Source: a virus
Strand: one strand, 5' to 3'
IMG/VR virus record: IMGVR_UViG_3300002123_000018
Location: 7,381-37,291 of that record
DNA length: 29,911 bases
How positions within the stretch are numbered: the first letter of the stretch is position 1; every line of letters starts with the position of its first letter. Under the pieces are notes generated by a model. That model was not told the origin of the DNA. It saw nothing but the letters and a program-made list of their open reading frames with translations, and searched no databases. A program made the translations under genes and the position numbers. Below are positions 1-7,913 of this stretch, piece by piece.

Positions 1-339
1 TACATCGTTCAGATGATCTGAATTAATAACTATTAGCCTCACTACAGACCCTATTCCGCCTGAGAACTGCTCAAGATAGGTCTGAAGTGTTCTTGTCACA
101 TTACTCATCTTTAAATTGACTTGTGGGATTTGTCCTCTTGATTGATTATCAATGGGATCAATTTCAAAAGGCAGTTTATAGTAAGTGTCACTGTCAAAAA
201 TAACATCCTCATTATTCCGAGCAAATCTTAATACCGTAATTGCATCAGGAAGAGTTATTTCAACTAATAATATCCAAGCAGACTTAGTTGCTATCTGATT
301 TTTTTCAATAACAAGAACTGAGGGCAAAGATAAAGGCAT
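1..339 (-). CDS. Tail-tip protein, DUF1833-like (partial, runs off the window start)
   Basis: The reading frame starts at ATG 339 and stays open for 113 codons to the window edge, so the C-terminus is missing. The start has a GAGGTG ribosome binding site and lies 3 nt after the stop of the previous gene. The visible protein has a beta-rich start, then a segment around residues 40-75 (DSDTYYKLPFEIDPI, followed by QVNLKMSNVTRTLQTYL) typical of the DUF1833 group of phage minor tail proteins, which sit just after tape measure and gpM-like genes. Such proteins help build the tail tip. The position two genes after the tape measure fits lambda gpL in gene order. Family assignment is by eye; the tail-tip role is inferred mainly from position. 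Confidence 0.7.
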   Translation of the reverse strand, partial: MPLSLPSVLVIEKNQIATKSAWILLVEITLPDAITVLRFARNNEDVIFDSDTYYKLPFEIDPIDNQSRGQIPQVNLKMSNVTRTLQTYLEQFSGGIGSVVRLIVINSDHLNDV

Positions 340-342
340 TTT

Positions 343-708
343 CTACACCTCTGCAACTCTGATTGTGATTTCCCAATACACTGTTCCTTTGTTTGGTTTA
401 TATTCTACAGGCTCCTCAAATCTTACAGTGTAATAATTTCCATCAATAGGATTAAGCCAAGTAAAAGAACTTGTTCCCATAACTACAGTTGTCCGTTCAA
501 ATGTAAACAATGTTGCTTTGTCTGCTGCTGAGTAATAAGGAAAAGAGTATTTAAAGAATCTCGGAATCCTTGTAAACTTTGCCCGTGTCGTAACATACCC
601 TCCTTCTTTTGGGTCTTTTAAAGTAGGATCAGTCACAACACCTTCCTCCCAAGAATCAAGAACATCTTCAGTTAGTGTAAAACTTGTTAAACTAGGAAAA
701 CTAGGCAT
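343..708 (-). CDS. Minor tail protein, gpM-like position
   Basis: A 121-residue protein whose ATG follows directly on the tape measure stop (TAA then ATG), with GAGGG as ribosome binding site, so it is translationally coupled to it. The protein is beta-rich and has no signal peptide or membrane segment. The pattern of an N-terminal region with short loops, a central FKYSFPYYSAADKATLFTFE stretch and a C-terminal YWEITIRVAEV strand resembles the small minor tail proteins that follow the tape measure in lambda-type phages (gpM family), which cap the tail tip during assembly. The function is inferred mainly from gene order; sequence similarity to gpM is only suggestive. Confidence 0.6.
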   Translation of the reverse strand: MPSFPSLTSFTLTEDVLDSWEEGVVTDPTLKDPKEGGYVTTRAKFTRIPRFFKYSFPYYSAADKATLFTFERTTVVMGTSSFTWLNPIDGNYYTVRFEEPVEYKPNKGTVYWEITIRVAEV

Positions 709-3700
709 TTATGCAGCCCTCCCATTCATTAATCCTCTCAAAGGACCGTTCTGAGCAATGTTTTTCAGAATAATTCCAACAACCATTTTATCAAGATTAA
801 AGTCGATCTTTACATCACCTTTTCCTACCGGAGTTCCCGTTTCATTTTGAATATTTACTTCTATATTCGGAGAAGCTGATCTTCCTTTAGGAATTACTGT
901 TTCTCCTGATTGGAGGATTGCAGGAAACTCATCTGCTTTCAATCCCCCGTGTAATCTAGGAGCATTAGCAAATAGCCAAGAAGGAACATTCACCCTTGTA
1001 TCATTACTTCCTACAACACCTCCTGAATGTTTTTGTATGGCAGACATAGGAACATCTTGCCCCATTTGTTGCCCCATCATCATACTAATTCCTGATTTAA
1101 AAGCTTTCAAAAAATACATCGTTGTTTCTTCTGCTAAAAACCTTGCCATTGCTTTCTGAATACTGCCAATAAACAAATTGAAGTAATCACCTAAACTTTG
1201 TAATTGCAATTTCATTGAATCAGTAAAAAATGTTTCAAAAGCATCTGACATTCCTGTTGCAATTGTTTCAGCAAAGGTTTTCCATCTATTCCCATATTGT
1301 TCAAATTCCCTTGTTATATTCCCAAGACTTCTTTGAACAACCCCTACTATTCCCTCATCAGCATAGAGCTTTTCAAAATCTTCATATTCTTTCTGTCGAA
1401 GTTGCTCTTGTACTCTTGAATAATCAAATCCTGCTATCTTTAAATCAGCATAATACTGAGTAGTTCTCTGGCGTAAATCATCTTGTAATGCTTTCTTCCT
1501 TGTACTCCCCTCAGCTTCCTCTTTCTGTAAAGAGTCATTAGCTGTTTTAAAATTCTCATACTCTTTTGTAATATTAATTTTTGTGGCTTCATGATTTTTA
1601 TCAGAAAGTTTTTTCGCTTCAGAATAGTAATCAGAAGCTTTAATCAACAATTGAGAATACATCCATTCATTAAGACTCTGTTTATCCTCAATTGACATTT
1701 TCTCTTGAGTAGTATCAAATTGTCGAATGATTTCAAGGATTTTGTAATCATTTTCAATCATCCTTCTTTTCTGTTCCAAAGTATTTGAAGAATCAGTTAA
1801 AGTAATCTGATTTGTTTCTTGATTTGCTTTACGCTCTGCACTTGCTATATCAGCAGGTAACTGAGCATCCTTTTCACGAATATCTCGACGTATCTCTAAT
1901 ATTCGTTTGTCCATTGTGCCTTTAGCATCAATTTCAGCATAGGCTTTTTTCGTAAATGCAGCATGAGCATCCTCCAACGCCTTAATTTCAGTGTTTTTAT
2001 TTTCTTCAATCAAAACCTTACTATCAGCATAAAAATCTTTCTCATTCTTTAACCCATTCTGAAATCTCCATTCATTAAGAGTTTGACGCTGATCAATTGT
2101 AAATTTCTCTTTATCAACATCCTTTTTTCTTAGAATTTCAGAAACTTTATAAGCTGCTTCAGAATCCAATTTTACTCGTTCAATATTATCTATTTTTCTC
2201 TGGGTTATAGTATCATCTTTAGCAGCCTCTAATTGATAATCAAGGGATTTCTTCTTCAAAAGCATCCGAGCGTAATCAGCATCTTTAGCTGCGTTTGCTT
2301 TTATCAAATTAGCATTCCCCTCAGCTTTTGAAATTGCTTCATCATGCACTTTCTCAGTTACAGCCCATTCATTTGCAAGTATAGCTTTTTCTTTTTTAAG
2401 AGAAGATTCCAATAAAGACAATTTACGGGTGTAGTACTTTTCATCAGATATTAATCCAAGTTTATGAACATTTTCAAGTAATTTTAGTTGAAGAGAATCA
2501 TACTGCTTTTGAATCTCTAGCCTTGCATTTGCTATAGCCTTTTGAGAAGCTATTAAAGCAGGATAAGAATTCTTGTCCTTAGAAAGTTCATTAGGAACAA
2601 ATAAATCTTCCTTTCCTGCTTTACTCTTTCTTCCTGCTAATCTTGCAGCAGCAGGAGTTAAAACAGTTGGTTGAGTTGGTCTGCCTTCAGGAGTTTCCCC
2701 AAACAACAACGCTCTTGTTTGTAAAAATCTTTCAATTTCTCCGAATTTCTTTTTTTCAATCCAATCAGACCAATCCTGAAGAGGCTTCATACTTAATTCA
2801 GATATGGCTTTTCCAATAGCATAAACTAAAGTAATACTTGATATTAATCCAAAATTAAATTGTTTAAGCACTTCAGAAATTACAAAAAAAGCTTTTCCTA
2901 ATCCTAGAACAACTAACTTCAAAGCAAACATTACCTCTCCCAGTAGTTCAGAATTGTATAATGCTGCTCCTATTTCCTTAATCAATTCAACAAATACTTT
3001 CCATTGTGCTCCAAATGTACTATTCATCTCTTTTGAAGCTCTATCATTTGCTCCTGTTGATTTTTGTACTTGGTCAAGTATCTCTTTATAAGATTCCATA
3101 TCACGAATTAAAGCGATCAAAGGCCCAACTCGTTCAACAGATGTTAATTTTCCAAGTATTGTCTGAGCACCAACTGAAATTCCCTGTTCCCCAGAACCTG
3201 TTACTTTTGCTCTTATCTGATCAAGGACACTAATTAGCTGCCGTCCAAGAGGAATATTTCTGTTAATCTCAATTCCTAATTCTTTAAATAATTTCATTTT
3301 ATCTTCTTGTACAAGACTTGAAGATAGCCCACGTAAAGCTCTAGCAGCAGTAGAAGCATTGCTTCCCAAGTTTGTAACAAGAACTGAAAGAGCCATCATT
3401 TCATCAACAGAAAGACCTATTGACTGTGCCATCTGCCCAAAATGTTGCATAACTTTAGGCAAATCTCTAGGTTCCATAACACCCACACCCATTGCAACCG
3501 TTACTTTATCAAGGATTGCTTTGTAGCGTTCAAGGTCTGAGCTTAACTCTTTCATTCCAGGCATATTCTTGAATGTATTTTCCATTCCCACTACAGCCTT
3601 AGTAAACTTATCCATCTCAACTTCAGGCCAAGCAGTTTGAAACTTTACAAACTCCTCTAACAATCCCCCCATGACAAGTGTAGCCTCCACACCAGCAGCA

Positions 3701-4170
3701 ATAAGCCTATCAGCTCCTTTAACAATATCTTCAAAAGGGGTTGCATACTTGAGGTTCAATTGACGAGCAAGGAGAATTAATTCATGAGCAGCTCCTTTTG
3801 ATGATTCATTCAACTCTTCCAACATTACACTATAACGTCTTATCTTTGCTTCAGCCTGATCAACTTGCACAAAAAAATCTAAGCCCTTCTTCATTGTTTC
3901 AAAAGGAAGACTAACAGCAGTAAACAAAATCATCTTTGCTCCATACCATCTTGCTTGAATCTGAAGAAGTTTTTCTACATCTTTTATGTAGCTCTTCAAT
4001 CCGTTTTGCATAGATAAAGTTTGAGATTGCTGTTGTTTCTGAGCAGCAGTTACTTTTGCTGTTGCTCCCTGAAGTTGTCCAAGACTTGTTTGAATCTTCT
4101 TCAAAACAGCATCAAAACTGCTGTCAATTTTACCTGTGAAAAGTACACCAAGATTTAATTCCGACTTCAT
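709..4170 (-). CDS. Tail tape measure protein
   Basis: A 1153-residue protein, the longest in the window, at the expected place after the tail assembly chaperones. Residues about 100-330 look like the TP901-type tape measure core, with a helical region and GLSVDEMMALSVLVTNLG followed by an ARALRGL segment. Residues about 400-455 are hydrophobic, as is usual for tape measures that insert into the host membrane at DNA ejection. Residues about 540-930 are charged coiled coil with three related units (see findings). Residues 1048-1097 carry a lambda gpH-like C-terminal motif (HSGGVVGSNDT, then GGLKADEFPAILQSGETVIP). The protein sets tail length and occupies the tube lumen. The ribosome binding site is GGGGTAAAGT before ATG. 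By the usual 1.5 angstrom per residue rule the tail would be about 170 nm long; this is an inference. Confidence 0.93.
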   Translation of the reverse strand: MKSELNLGVLFTGKIDSSFDAVLKKIQTSLGQLQGATAKVTAAQKQQQSQTLSMQNGLKSYIKDVEKLLQIQARWYGAKMILFTAVSLPFETMKKGLDFFVQVDQAEAKIRRYSVMLEELNESSKGAAHELILLARQLNLKYATPFEDIVKGADRLIAAGVEATLVMGGLLEEFVKFQTAWPEVEMDKFTKAVVGMENTFKNMPGMKELSSDLERYKAILDKVTVAMGVGVMEPRDLPKVMQHFGQMAQSIGLSVDEMMALSVLVTNLGSNASTAARALRGLSSSLVQEDKMKLFKELGIEINRNIPLGRQLISVLDQIRAKVTGSGEQGISVGAQTILGKLTSVERVGPLIALIRDMESYKEILDQVQKSTGANDRASKEMNSTFGAQWKVFVELIKEIGAALYNSELLGEVMFALKLVVLGLGKAFFVISEVLKQFNFGLISSITLVYAIGKAISELSMKPLQDWSDWIEKKKFGEIERFLQTRALLFGETPEGRPTQPTVLTPAAARLAGRKSKAGKEDLFVPNELSKDKNSYPALIASQKAIANARLEIQKQYDSLQLKLLENVHKLGLISDEKYYTRKLSLLESSLKKEKAILANEWAVTEKVHDEAISKAEGNANLIKANAAKDADYARMLLKKKSLDYQLEAAKDDTITQRKIDNIERVKLDSEAAYKVSEILRKKDVDKEKFTIDQRQTLNEWRFQNGLKNEKDFYADSKVLIEENKNTEIKALEDAHAAFTKKAYAEIDAKGTMDKRILEIRRDIREKDAQLPADIASAERKANQETNQITLTDSSNTLEQKRRMIENDYKILEIIRQFDTTQEKMSIEDKQSLNEWMYSQLLIKASDYYSEAKKLSDKNHEATKINITKEYENFKTANDSLQKEEAEGSTRKKALQDDLRQRTTQYYADLKIAGFDYSRVQEQLRQKEYEDFEKLYADEGIVGVVQRSLGNITREFEQYGNRWKTFAETIATGMSDAFETFFTDSMKLQLQSLGDYFNLFIGSIQKAMARFLAEETTMYFLKAFKSGISMMMGQQMGQDVPMSAIQKHSGGVVGSNDTRVNVPSWLFANAPRLHGGLKADEFPAILQSGETVIPKGRSASPNIEVNIQNETGTPVGKGDVKIDFNLDKMVVGIILKNIAQNGPLRGLMNGRAA

Positions 4171-4173
4171 ACT

Positions 4174-4563
4174 TTACCCCTTAGCAAGTTTTCCTTCTGC
4201 CCATCTCTTATGGACTCCTGTCATTTTCTCTGTTAATTCCTTTTTCTCTTCTTCTGAGTAACCTTCATACTCTTTTGGATCTTTAAACATAAACAAATCC
4301 TCTTTCTTCATGTCCTTCACTTCTTTTTTTACTTCCTTATCAATATCAACTCCAAAGAATGCGGCCTGTATTTTTAACTTATCAAATTCAGCCTGATAAA
4401 GATGATCACAAAGCACCATAAATTGCCCAATCGTTACTCCTCCCTCTCTGTACCCTCTTTTATAGAGGTGCTCAAGGTTGTATTGGGGGTATCCTCTGAG
4501 GACTGCTGTTGTGACTTTGGCAAGTGAAATGCTGTCTTTATTTTCTCGATCAGGCTCCGTACT
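4174..4563 (-). CDS. Tail assembly chaperone, T-part made by -1 frameshift (G-T fusion)
   Basis: This frame is open from the slippery A run at 4563 to the stop at 4174 and has a TGA immediately upstream of the slippery run. Read from the shift it encodes STEPDREN, then RGYPQYNLEHLYKRGYREGG and QFMVLCDHLYQAEF, a T-like chaperone domain, and a very charged C-terminal tail. An ATG at 4419 lies inside the frame but has no convincing ribosome binding site and would remove the best conserved-looking part, so I treat it as internal. The full product would be 115 residues of the G frame plus 129 residues here, 244 in total. In lambda the gpGT fusion recruits tail tube subunits to the tape measure. 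The position just before the tape measure fits exactly. Confidence 0.8.
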   Translation of the reverse strand, partial: STEPDRENKDSISLAKVTTAVLRGYPQYNLEHLYKRGYREGGVTIGQFMVLCDHLYQAEFDKLKIQAAFFGVDIDKEVKKEVKDMKKEDLFMFKDPKEYEGYSEEEKKELTEKMTGVHKRWAEGKLAKG

Positions 4564-4907
4564 TTTTTTTCAAGTGCTCCATAATTTGTATCATAAATCA
4601 ATTCCGCAATATCACATGCTTGAACATTACTTATATCCTTCAGTAAACTCTCTCCTTCATCAGTTACAAAGGACATGATCTTTCCAATATTAGCAGAAAG
4701 TGTTTTCCGAATAACTTCAGCAAACAGTAAATTGTTTTCTTCCTTCTTTGAAAATAGTTCTTGCAAAGTTGTAACAATCAAAGAAGTCATTTGTAGTTGA
4801 TCTGCCATAGATAAAGGGTAGATTTTGATTTTTCTAAGGTTACGAACTCCTATTATAACCTCAGAAATTTGTGGGTTAAGCATTTTCAATTCATCTTTGT
4901 CTTCCAT
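4434..4907 (-). CDS. Tail assembly chaperone, G-type
   Basis: A 157-residue, mainly helical protein with ATG at 4907 and AAAGGAGAAATACA as ribosome binding site. It begins with a beta-rich segment (ISEVIIGVRNLRKIKIYPLS) typical of tail assembly chaperones, then helices to about residue 115. After the slippery run (codons 114-115, AAA AAA) the zero frame reads a low-complexity Ser/Gln/Thr/Glu tail up to the stop, as expected where the real conserved coding potential lies in the other frame. It would bind the tape measure protein and keep it soluble until the tail tube polymerises around it. It sits between the tail tube and tape measure genes, as gene G does in lambda. Confidence 0.82.
   Translation of the reverse strand: MEDKDELKMLNPQISEVIIGVRNLRKIKIYPLSMADQLQMTSLIVTTLQELFSKKEENNLLFAEVIRKTLSANIGKIMSFVTDEGESLLKDISNVQACDIAELIYDTNYGALEKKVRSLIEKIKTAFHLPKSQQQSSEDTPNTTLSTSIKEGTEREE
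4563..4570 (-). promoter_or_regulatory. Programmed -1 ribosomal frameshift site (A AAA AAA)
   Basis: On the minus strand the zero frame reads GAA AAA AAA GTA, so both tRNAs can re-pair perfectly after slipping back one base on A-AAA-AAA. In the -1 frame the codon just before the run is TGA, and there is no stop from the run through 4174. No clear pseudoknot was identified by eye downstream. Confidence 0.82.
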
Positions 4908-4944
4908 TGTATTTCTCCTTTTGTGTTTTGATTGTTTTTCTAAA

Positions 4945-4970
4945 CTGCTCCCCTGTTTCCAGAGGAGCAG
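4945..4970 (-). terminator. GAAA-loop hairpin after the tail tube gene (attenuator-like)
   Basis: In minus-strand RNA two 11-nt arms (CUGCUCCUCUG and CAGGGGAGCAG) enclose a GAAA tetraloop. All positions pair if one U-G wobble is allowed; in plus-strand RNA the same position is a C-A mismatch, so the hairpin is better formed in the leftward transcript. Only a short U stretch (UUUAG) follows, so it is more likely a partial terminator or RNA-stability element than a strong terminator. It lies between the highly expressed tail tube gene and the low-copy chaperone gene. Confidence 0.55.
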
Positions 4971-4991
4971 CAGATTAAGTTTTTCTAAAGA

Positions 4992-5585
4992 TTAGGGTTT
5001 GGGTCTAAATAAAATTCTGCCTAAAGGCTTAGAATCCCAAATAGAACTTCCACCTGAAACATTTGAATCAGCATTTTTTGCTTCAATAGTGATAGGAACA
5101 GCAACAGCATCACTATCTTTCAAGTCAATGTCAACATTGGACACAACTTGCGCTCTTGGGAAGATAATAACCATCTCATTAACTCCATCAGGATAAGTAT
5201 AAAAAGCCTCCATTCTGATAAAATCAGGAGAATCAATATTCCCCAAAGGAATTTCGCCTGAGTGTACAGTTGTGTACCCTGATGTAGCATCAATGCCTTT
5301 TGCAAAGGCTACATTCATCGGGGTTATTTCTTTAAATGCACACTCAAGTTGGGCTTTCTCCCTAAGAGGAATTGAAGTATCCTCTACAAGAGGGAAGCCT
5401 GATTCTAACCTCCAAAATTCAACAGCAGATGTGAATTTTGTGTTAGCAAGAGCTCCGATTGACGATGTAGAAGTCAATACAGGAGCTAGACTTGTCACAT
5501 TAGCAGCAGAAGCACCTATTCTTACTTGTGCTAATCCTAATGCAACTGTTGAAACATCTTTCGTAATGGGCCCGCTTCTTGGCAT
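4992..5585 (-). CDS. Major tail (tube) protein
   Basis: A 197-residue protein with a strong ribosome binding site (AAGGAGG, 8 nt before ATG). It has the usual tail tube pattern: an N-terminal region (MPRSGPITKDVSTVALGLAQ), a FWRLESGFPLVEDTSIP loop that resembles the long loop of tube proteins, central strands, and a C-terminal VPITIEAKNAD segment ending in a short strand. No membrane segment or signal peptide. It forms the hexameric rings of the tail tube. Size, codon quality, position before the chaperone pair and the hairpin behind it all support this. The exact family was not verified. Confidence 0.83.
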   Translation of the reverse strand: MPRSGPITKDVSTVALGLAQVRIGASAANVTSLAPVLTSTSSIGALANTKFTSAVEFWRLESGFPLVEDTSIPLREKAQLECAFKEITPMNVAFAKGIDATSGYTTVHSGEIPLGNIDSPDFIRMEAFYTYPDGVNEMVIIFPRAQVVSNVDIDLKDSDAVAVPITIEAKNADSNVSGGSSIWDSKPLGRILFRPKP

Positions 5586-5600
5586 CTTTATTTCCTCCTT

Positions 5601-5891
5601 CTAAAATGTTTTATTTGTTTCCAATGATTGATTATTCGCATTGCGATTGATTTTATCCTCAAAAGAAAAATAGTTAAATACATTCCAATATCCACATTCT
5701 CTTGCAATACACCTCATTCTTATTGATCCATGAATCATAATCTCAACAGGACAAAATTCATATAATCTTCCGTTTCCATCTTTCTTCTTTCCAAATATGA
5801 AATGAAATAACCCGTTAGGTTTTCTCTCAATCAATTTTTTCCCGCATTTTTCACAAACAAGGAATATTTTAGGTTCTGTTTCATTTATCAT
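5601..5891 (-). CDS. Small zinc-ribbon-like protein, possibly Com-like
   Basis: A 96-residue protein with ATG at 5891 and AAGGA as ribosome binding site. Cysteines at residues 13 and 16 (CEKC), 47, 61 and 66 could bind one zinc ion. The segment GSIRMRCIARECGYWN is like that of short phage zinc-ribbon proteins found among tail genes, and Com-like translational regulators (phage Mu) have a comparable ribbon. It lies between the tail terminator and the tail tube genes, 10 nt after the former. Function unknown: a nucleic-acid-binding regulator or a small structural zinc protein are both possible. Confidence 0.55.
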   Translation of the reverse strand: MINETEPKIFLVCEKCGKKLIERKPNGLFHFIFGKKKDGNGRLYEFCPVEIMIHGSIRMRCIARECGYWNVFNYFSFEDKINRNANNQSLETNKTF

Positions 5892-5900
5892 AACAATTCC

Positions 5901-6413
5901 TTAGACTTTGGCGGCCCATAACAATCTAACAGTAATTACTTTAAATTTACTATTGTCCTCAGCTTTCATTTGTCTTGATTCTGATTGAATTTGAACAATC
6001 ATTGTTCCTATATTTCCCCAAGCAAGCGTTGCAGAAGACCTATATAAAGTAATTCTTGCAAACCCGTCTGTTTGTGTTGTATCAATAAGGTAATTCATAA
6101 CCTTATCTCTTACCTGAGCAAGTTTAAATCCTTCCGAATCCTTTTTTGTACAACAATATATTTCTAAAGTAATATCTGATAGAGTTCCGAGATCAATTTC
6201 CCCCATCATCACTGCAACCCATTTATCAACTTCTATTCCCTGCACTTTAGGAGTTGTAAGATACTCATCAAACAATAAAGCTATTCCTTCAATTCTGCTG
6301 ATATTATCAACAAAATATTTTTTTATGCTGTCTCTAATATTACTTTCTCTTGCCGTAGAATCAAGTCCTGATGCTTCAATTACACTTGTTCCATATCCTG
6401 TTGCTCCGCTCAT
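5901..6413 (-). CDS. Tail terminator / tail completion protein
   Basis: A 170-residue protein with ATG at 6413 overlapping the previous stop (ATGA). Helical N-terminus (SIKKYFVDNISRIEGIALLF), a central strand region, then LAQVRDKVMNYLIDTT and a C-terminal strand ending KVITVRLLWAAKV. This layout of a helix, a sheet, and a DxV-type helix followed by strands is that of the gpU-type tail terminators, which form a hexamer on top of the finished tail tube and connect it to the head. It precedes the tail tube gene by two genes, as expected. Assigned from fold pattern and position, not from a strong motif. Confidence 0.7.
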   Translation of the reverse strand: MSGATGYGTSVIEASGLDSTARESNIRDSIKKYFVDNISRIEGIALLFDEYLTTPKVQGIEVDKWVAVMMGEIDLGTLSDITLEIYCCTKKDSEGFKLAQVRDKVMNYLIDTTQTDGFARITLYRSSATLAWGNIGTMIVQIQSESRQMKAEDNSKFKVITVRLLWAAKV

Positions 6414-6739
6414 GCAATTACCTCACTTTGCGGATTAGAAAAACTGTACCCATATTTAAAACACCAAATATATACAGTTCCTCTATTTAATTGAAAAGAA
6501 GCAATTCCCTGTTGATTCGTTGTTGATGTAGCAATCATATTCGCTCCGAGAATATCAGTTGTTATTTTTACTGTTACATCTTGAATCGGATTGCTTGAAA
6601 CAGAATCAAGGACTGTATATGTCCAATTTACAACATCATCAATTAAAGTACCACAATGAATAGCCTCAACTAATTCCCAAGTTAATCCTTCTTCAAGATC
6701 GGAATCGTTATATACTTGTCCTCGGTACTCCCAAGTCAT
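6410..6739 (-). CDS. Small protein with a carboxypeptidase-regulatory-like beta domain
   Basis: A 109-residue protein overlapping both neighbours by 4 nt. Residues about 39-109 look like a transthyretin/CarboxypepD_reg-type beta sandwich: a strand YTVLDSVSSNPIQDVTVKI, then a T-x-x-x-G-I-A-S-F turn and a strand with RGTVYIWCFKYGYSF. In other phages such domains decorate capsids or tails and may bind host glycans. The first 38 residues (MTWEYRGQVYNDSDLEEGLT) do not look like a signal peptide. Probably a virion-associated accessory protein; function not known. The domain call is by pattern only. Confidence 0.6.
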   Translation of the reverse strand: MTWEYRGQVYNDSDLEEGLTWELVEAIHCGTLIDDVVNWTYTVLDSVSSNPIQDVTVKITTDILGANMIATSTTNQQGIASFQLNRGTVYIWCFKYGYSFSNPQSEVIA

Positions 6740-6945
6740 TTTTCTTCCTTTCCTTTAATGCCTTCTAACGTCTGTAGTATAAAAGGATACACAACCATAG
6801 TCAAGTAAGATATGGCTTCTTTCTCTTCATCTGTTGAAGATTTCAATACGGCACAATCAAGTGCAGATTTAATTTTCTCAAGCCCTTCAATAGTTTCTTC
6901 AAAAATCACAACTACTGATCTTGCCTGTACCTCTAAAATTTTCAT
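6736..6945 (-). CDS. Hypothetical small helical protein
   Basis: A 69-residue protein if started at ATG 6945, which overlaps the stop of the upstream gene (ATGA) and is therefore preferred over a GTG three codons upstream. The sequence is mostly helical and charged (EETIEGLEKIKSALD, then DEEKEAISYLTMVVYP) and ends in KGKEEK. No family recognised. It belongs to the coupled chain of tail-completion genes; a small structural or chaperone role is possible. Confidence 0.6.
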   Translation of the reverse strand: MKILEVQARSVVVIFEETIEGLEKIKSALDCAVLKSSTDEEKEAISYLTMVVYPFILQTLEGIKGKEEK

Positions 6946-7517
6946 TTTGTCCACCCGTCTGCAATTTTCATCATAGCATTATCAGCAAGCCTCCAAGCAA
7001 GTCCTGAATTCCCTCTTGAAGCAGAAAAAACAAATTTCCTAAAAGAAGGTTCAAATAATGGACGCTTAGAATGAACCCCTGAACCTCTTATGCTTTTAGG
7101 AATGCCTTCTTCCATCACATTAGTGTACATAACTATACTCTTAGAAGGCCCACTTCCTGTCCAATTCTTTCCTCCTGAATCCCTTGATCCAAAAGGAATG
7201 CCCCCATAAAAACCGTCTGCTACTCTAAATCCCCCTCTTATACTCATAAGCAAATCTCCCATCAACTGCCAAAAACCCCCTCCTTTTCCGTGCTCTGCTT
7301 TCCATTCTGCATATTTAGCATTATATGCTTTATATTTTCCCACAAATTCTTGTCTTGTAAGAGAAATTCTTACTTCCTCAGCATATTTGATTGATAACTG
7401 TCTTGGTAATTCACCTGGGCCTGCAATTTGATACCGAACTTCCTTATCAACAGCCTTGATCTTGTCAAGTATGTTTTGAAGTTCTTTTTTATCGTACTGA
7501 GCATCTATTTCTATCAT
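6942..7517 (-). CDS. HK97 gp10-type tail completion / neck protein
   Basis: A 191-residue protein with ATG at 7517. It has an N-terminal helix (KKELQNILDKIKAVDKEVRY), a basic central part rich in Gly (GGGFWQLMGDLLMSIRGGF), and the C-terminal segment SKRPLFEPSFRKFVFSASRG, with R-P-L-F-x-P-S-F close to the R-P-x-x-x-P-A motif of gp10-like minor tail proteins. These proteins join the head connector to the tail. It is the last morphogenesis gene before the enzyme cassette and overlaps the following gene by 4 nt. The family is probable rather than proven. Confidence 0.65.
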   Translation of the reverse strand: MIEIDAQYDKKELQNILDKIKAVDKEVRYQIAGPGELPRQLSIKYAEEVRISLTRQEFVGKYKAYNAKYAEWKAEHGKGGGFWQLMGDLLMSIRGGFRVADGFYGGIPFGSRDSGGKNWTGSGPSKSIVMYTNVMEEGIPKSIRGSGVHSKRPLFEPSFRKFVFSASRGNSGLAWRLADNAMMKIADGWTK

Positions 7518-7544
7518 ACTTTATTCCGTTAGAGAAAATACACT

Positions 7545-7913
7545 TCAATTTATAAACCCATTTAGTATTGTTTCAATTTTATATTTCTCAATTCCTTTAA
7601 CAGGAAGAAGACAATCTTTTTTTAATTCAATTTCTGATTTAAACAGCCTTGGTGCAATTGTTATTTCCTTCCCTTTCTGTTTATAAATCTTATAAATATC
7701 TGCTGTCCCTTCTTTAAGAAAGATTGGGATTGCTACATTTAATTCCTCAGTAAGAACTTCATTGTTAAACATAAACATTTTCCATTTAGTTTTTGCTACT
7801 TCATTAAAATTTCTATCTTCCAATACTTTCACATCACACTCAATTCCAACAAATGATTCTATTGTTTTTTCAGTCCTACTATCAGCTAAAGGAATAATAA
7901 ACACAGTCAGCAT
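7545..7913 (-). CDS. Small glycosyltransferase-derived protein lacking the DxD motif
   Basis: A 122-residue protein whose ATG shares one base with the upstream stop (TAATG). It reads like a shortened GT-A (family 2) domain: a first strand VFIIPLADSRTEKTIESF, then KTKWKMFMFNNEVLTEEL in place of the usual TxWxxxxDADE-x-L motif, and IYKIYKQKGKEITIAPRLFK like the Y-R-I-P-R...R-L-F segment of GT2 enzymes. The DAD metal-binding residues are replaced by FNN (residues 49-51), and most of the N-terminal nucleotide-binding half is missing. It is unlikely to be an active transferase; it could be a relic or a regulatory/binding partner. Last gene of the cassette, 27 nt before the neck gene. Confidence 0.5.
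   Translation of the reverse strand: MLTVFIIPLADSRTEKTIESFVGIECDVKVLEDRNFNEVAKTKWKMFMFNNEVLTEELNVAIPIFLKEGTADIYKIYKQKGKEITIAPRLFKSEIELKKDCLLPVKGIEKYKIETILNGFIN

Noticed and set aside
5272-5604. Plus-strand frame of 110 codons
   Set aside because: Antisense to the tail tube gene, no promoter or ribosome binding site.
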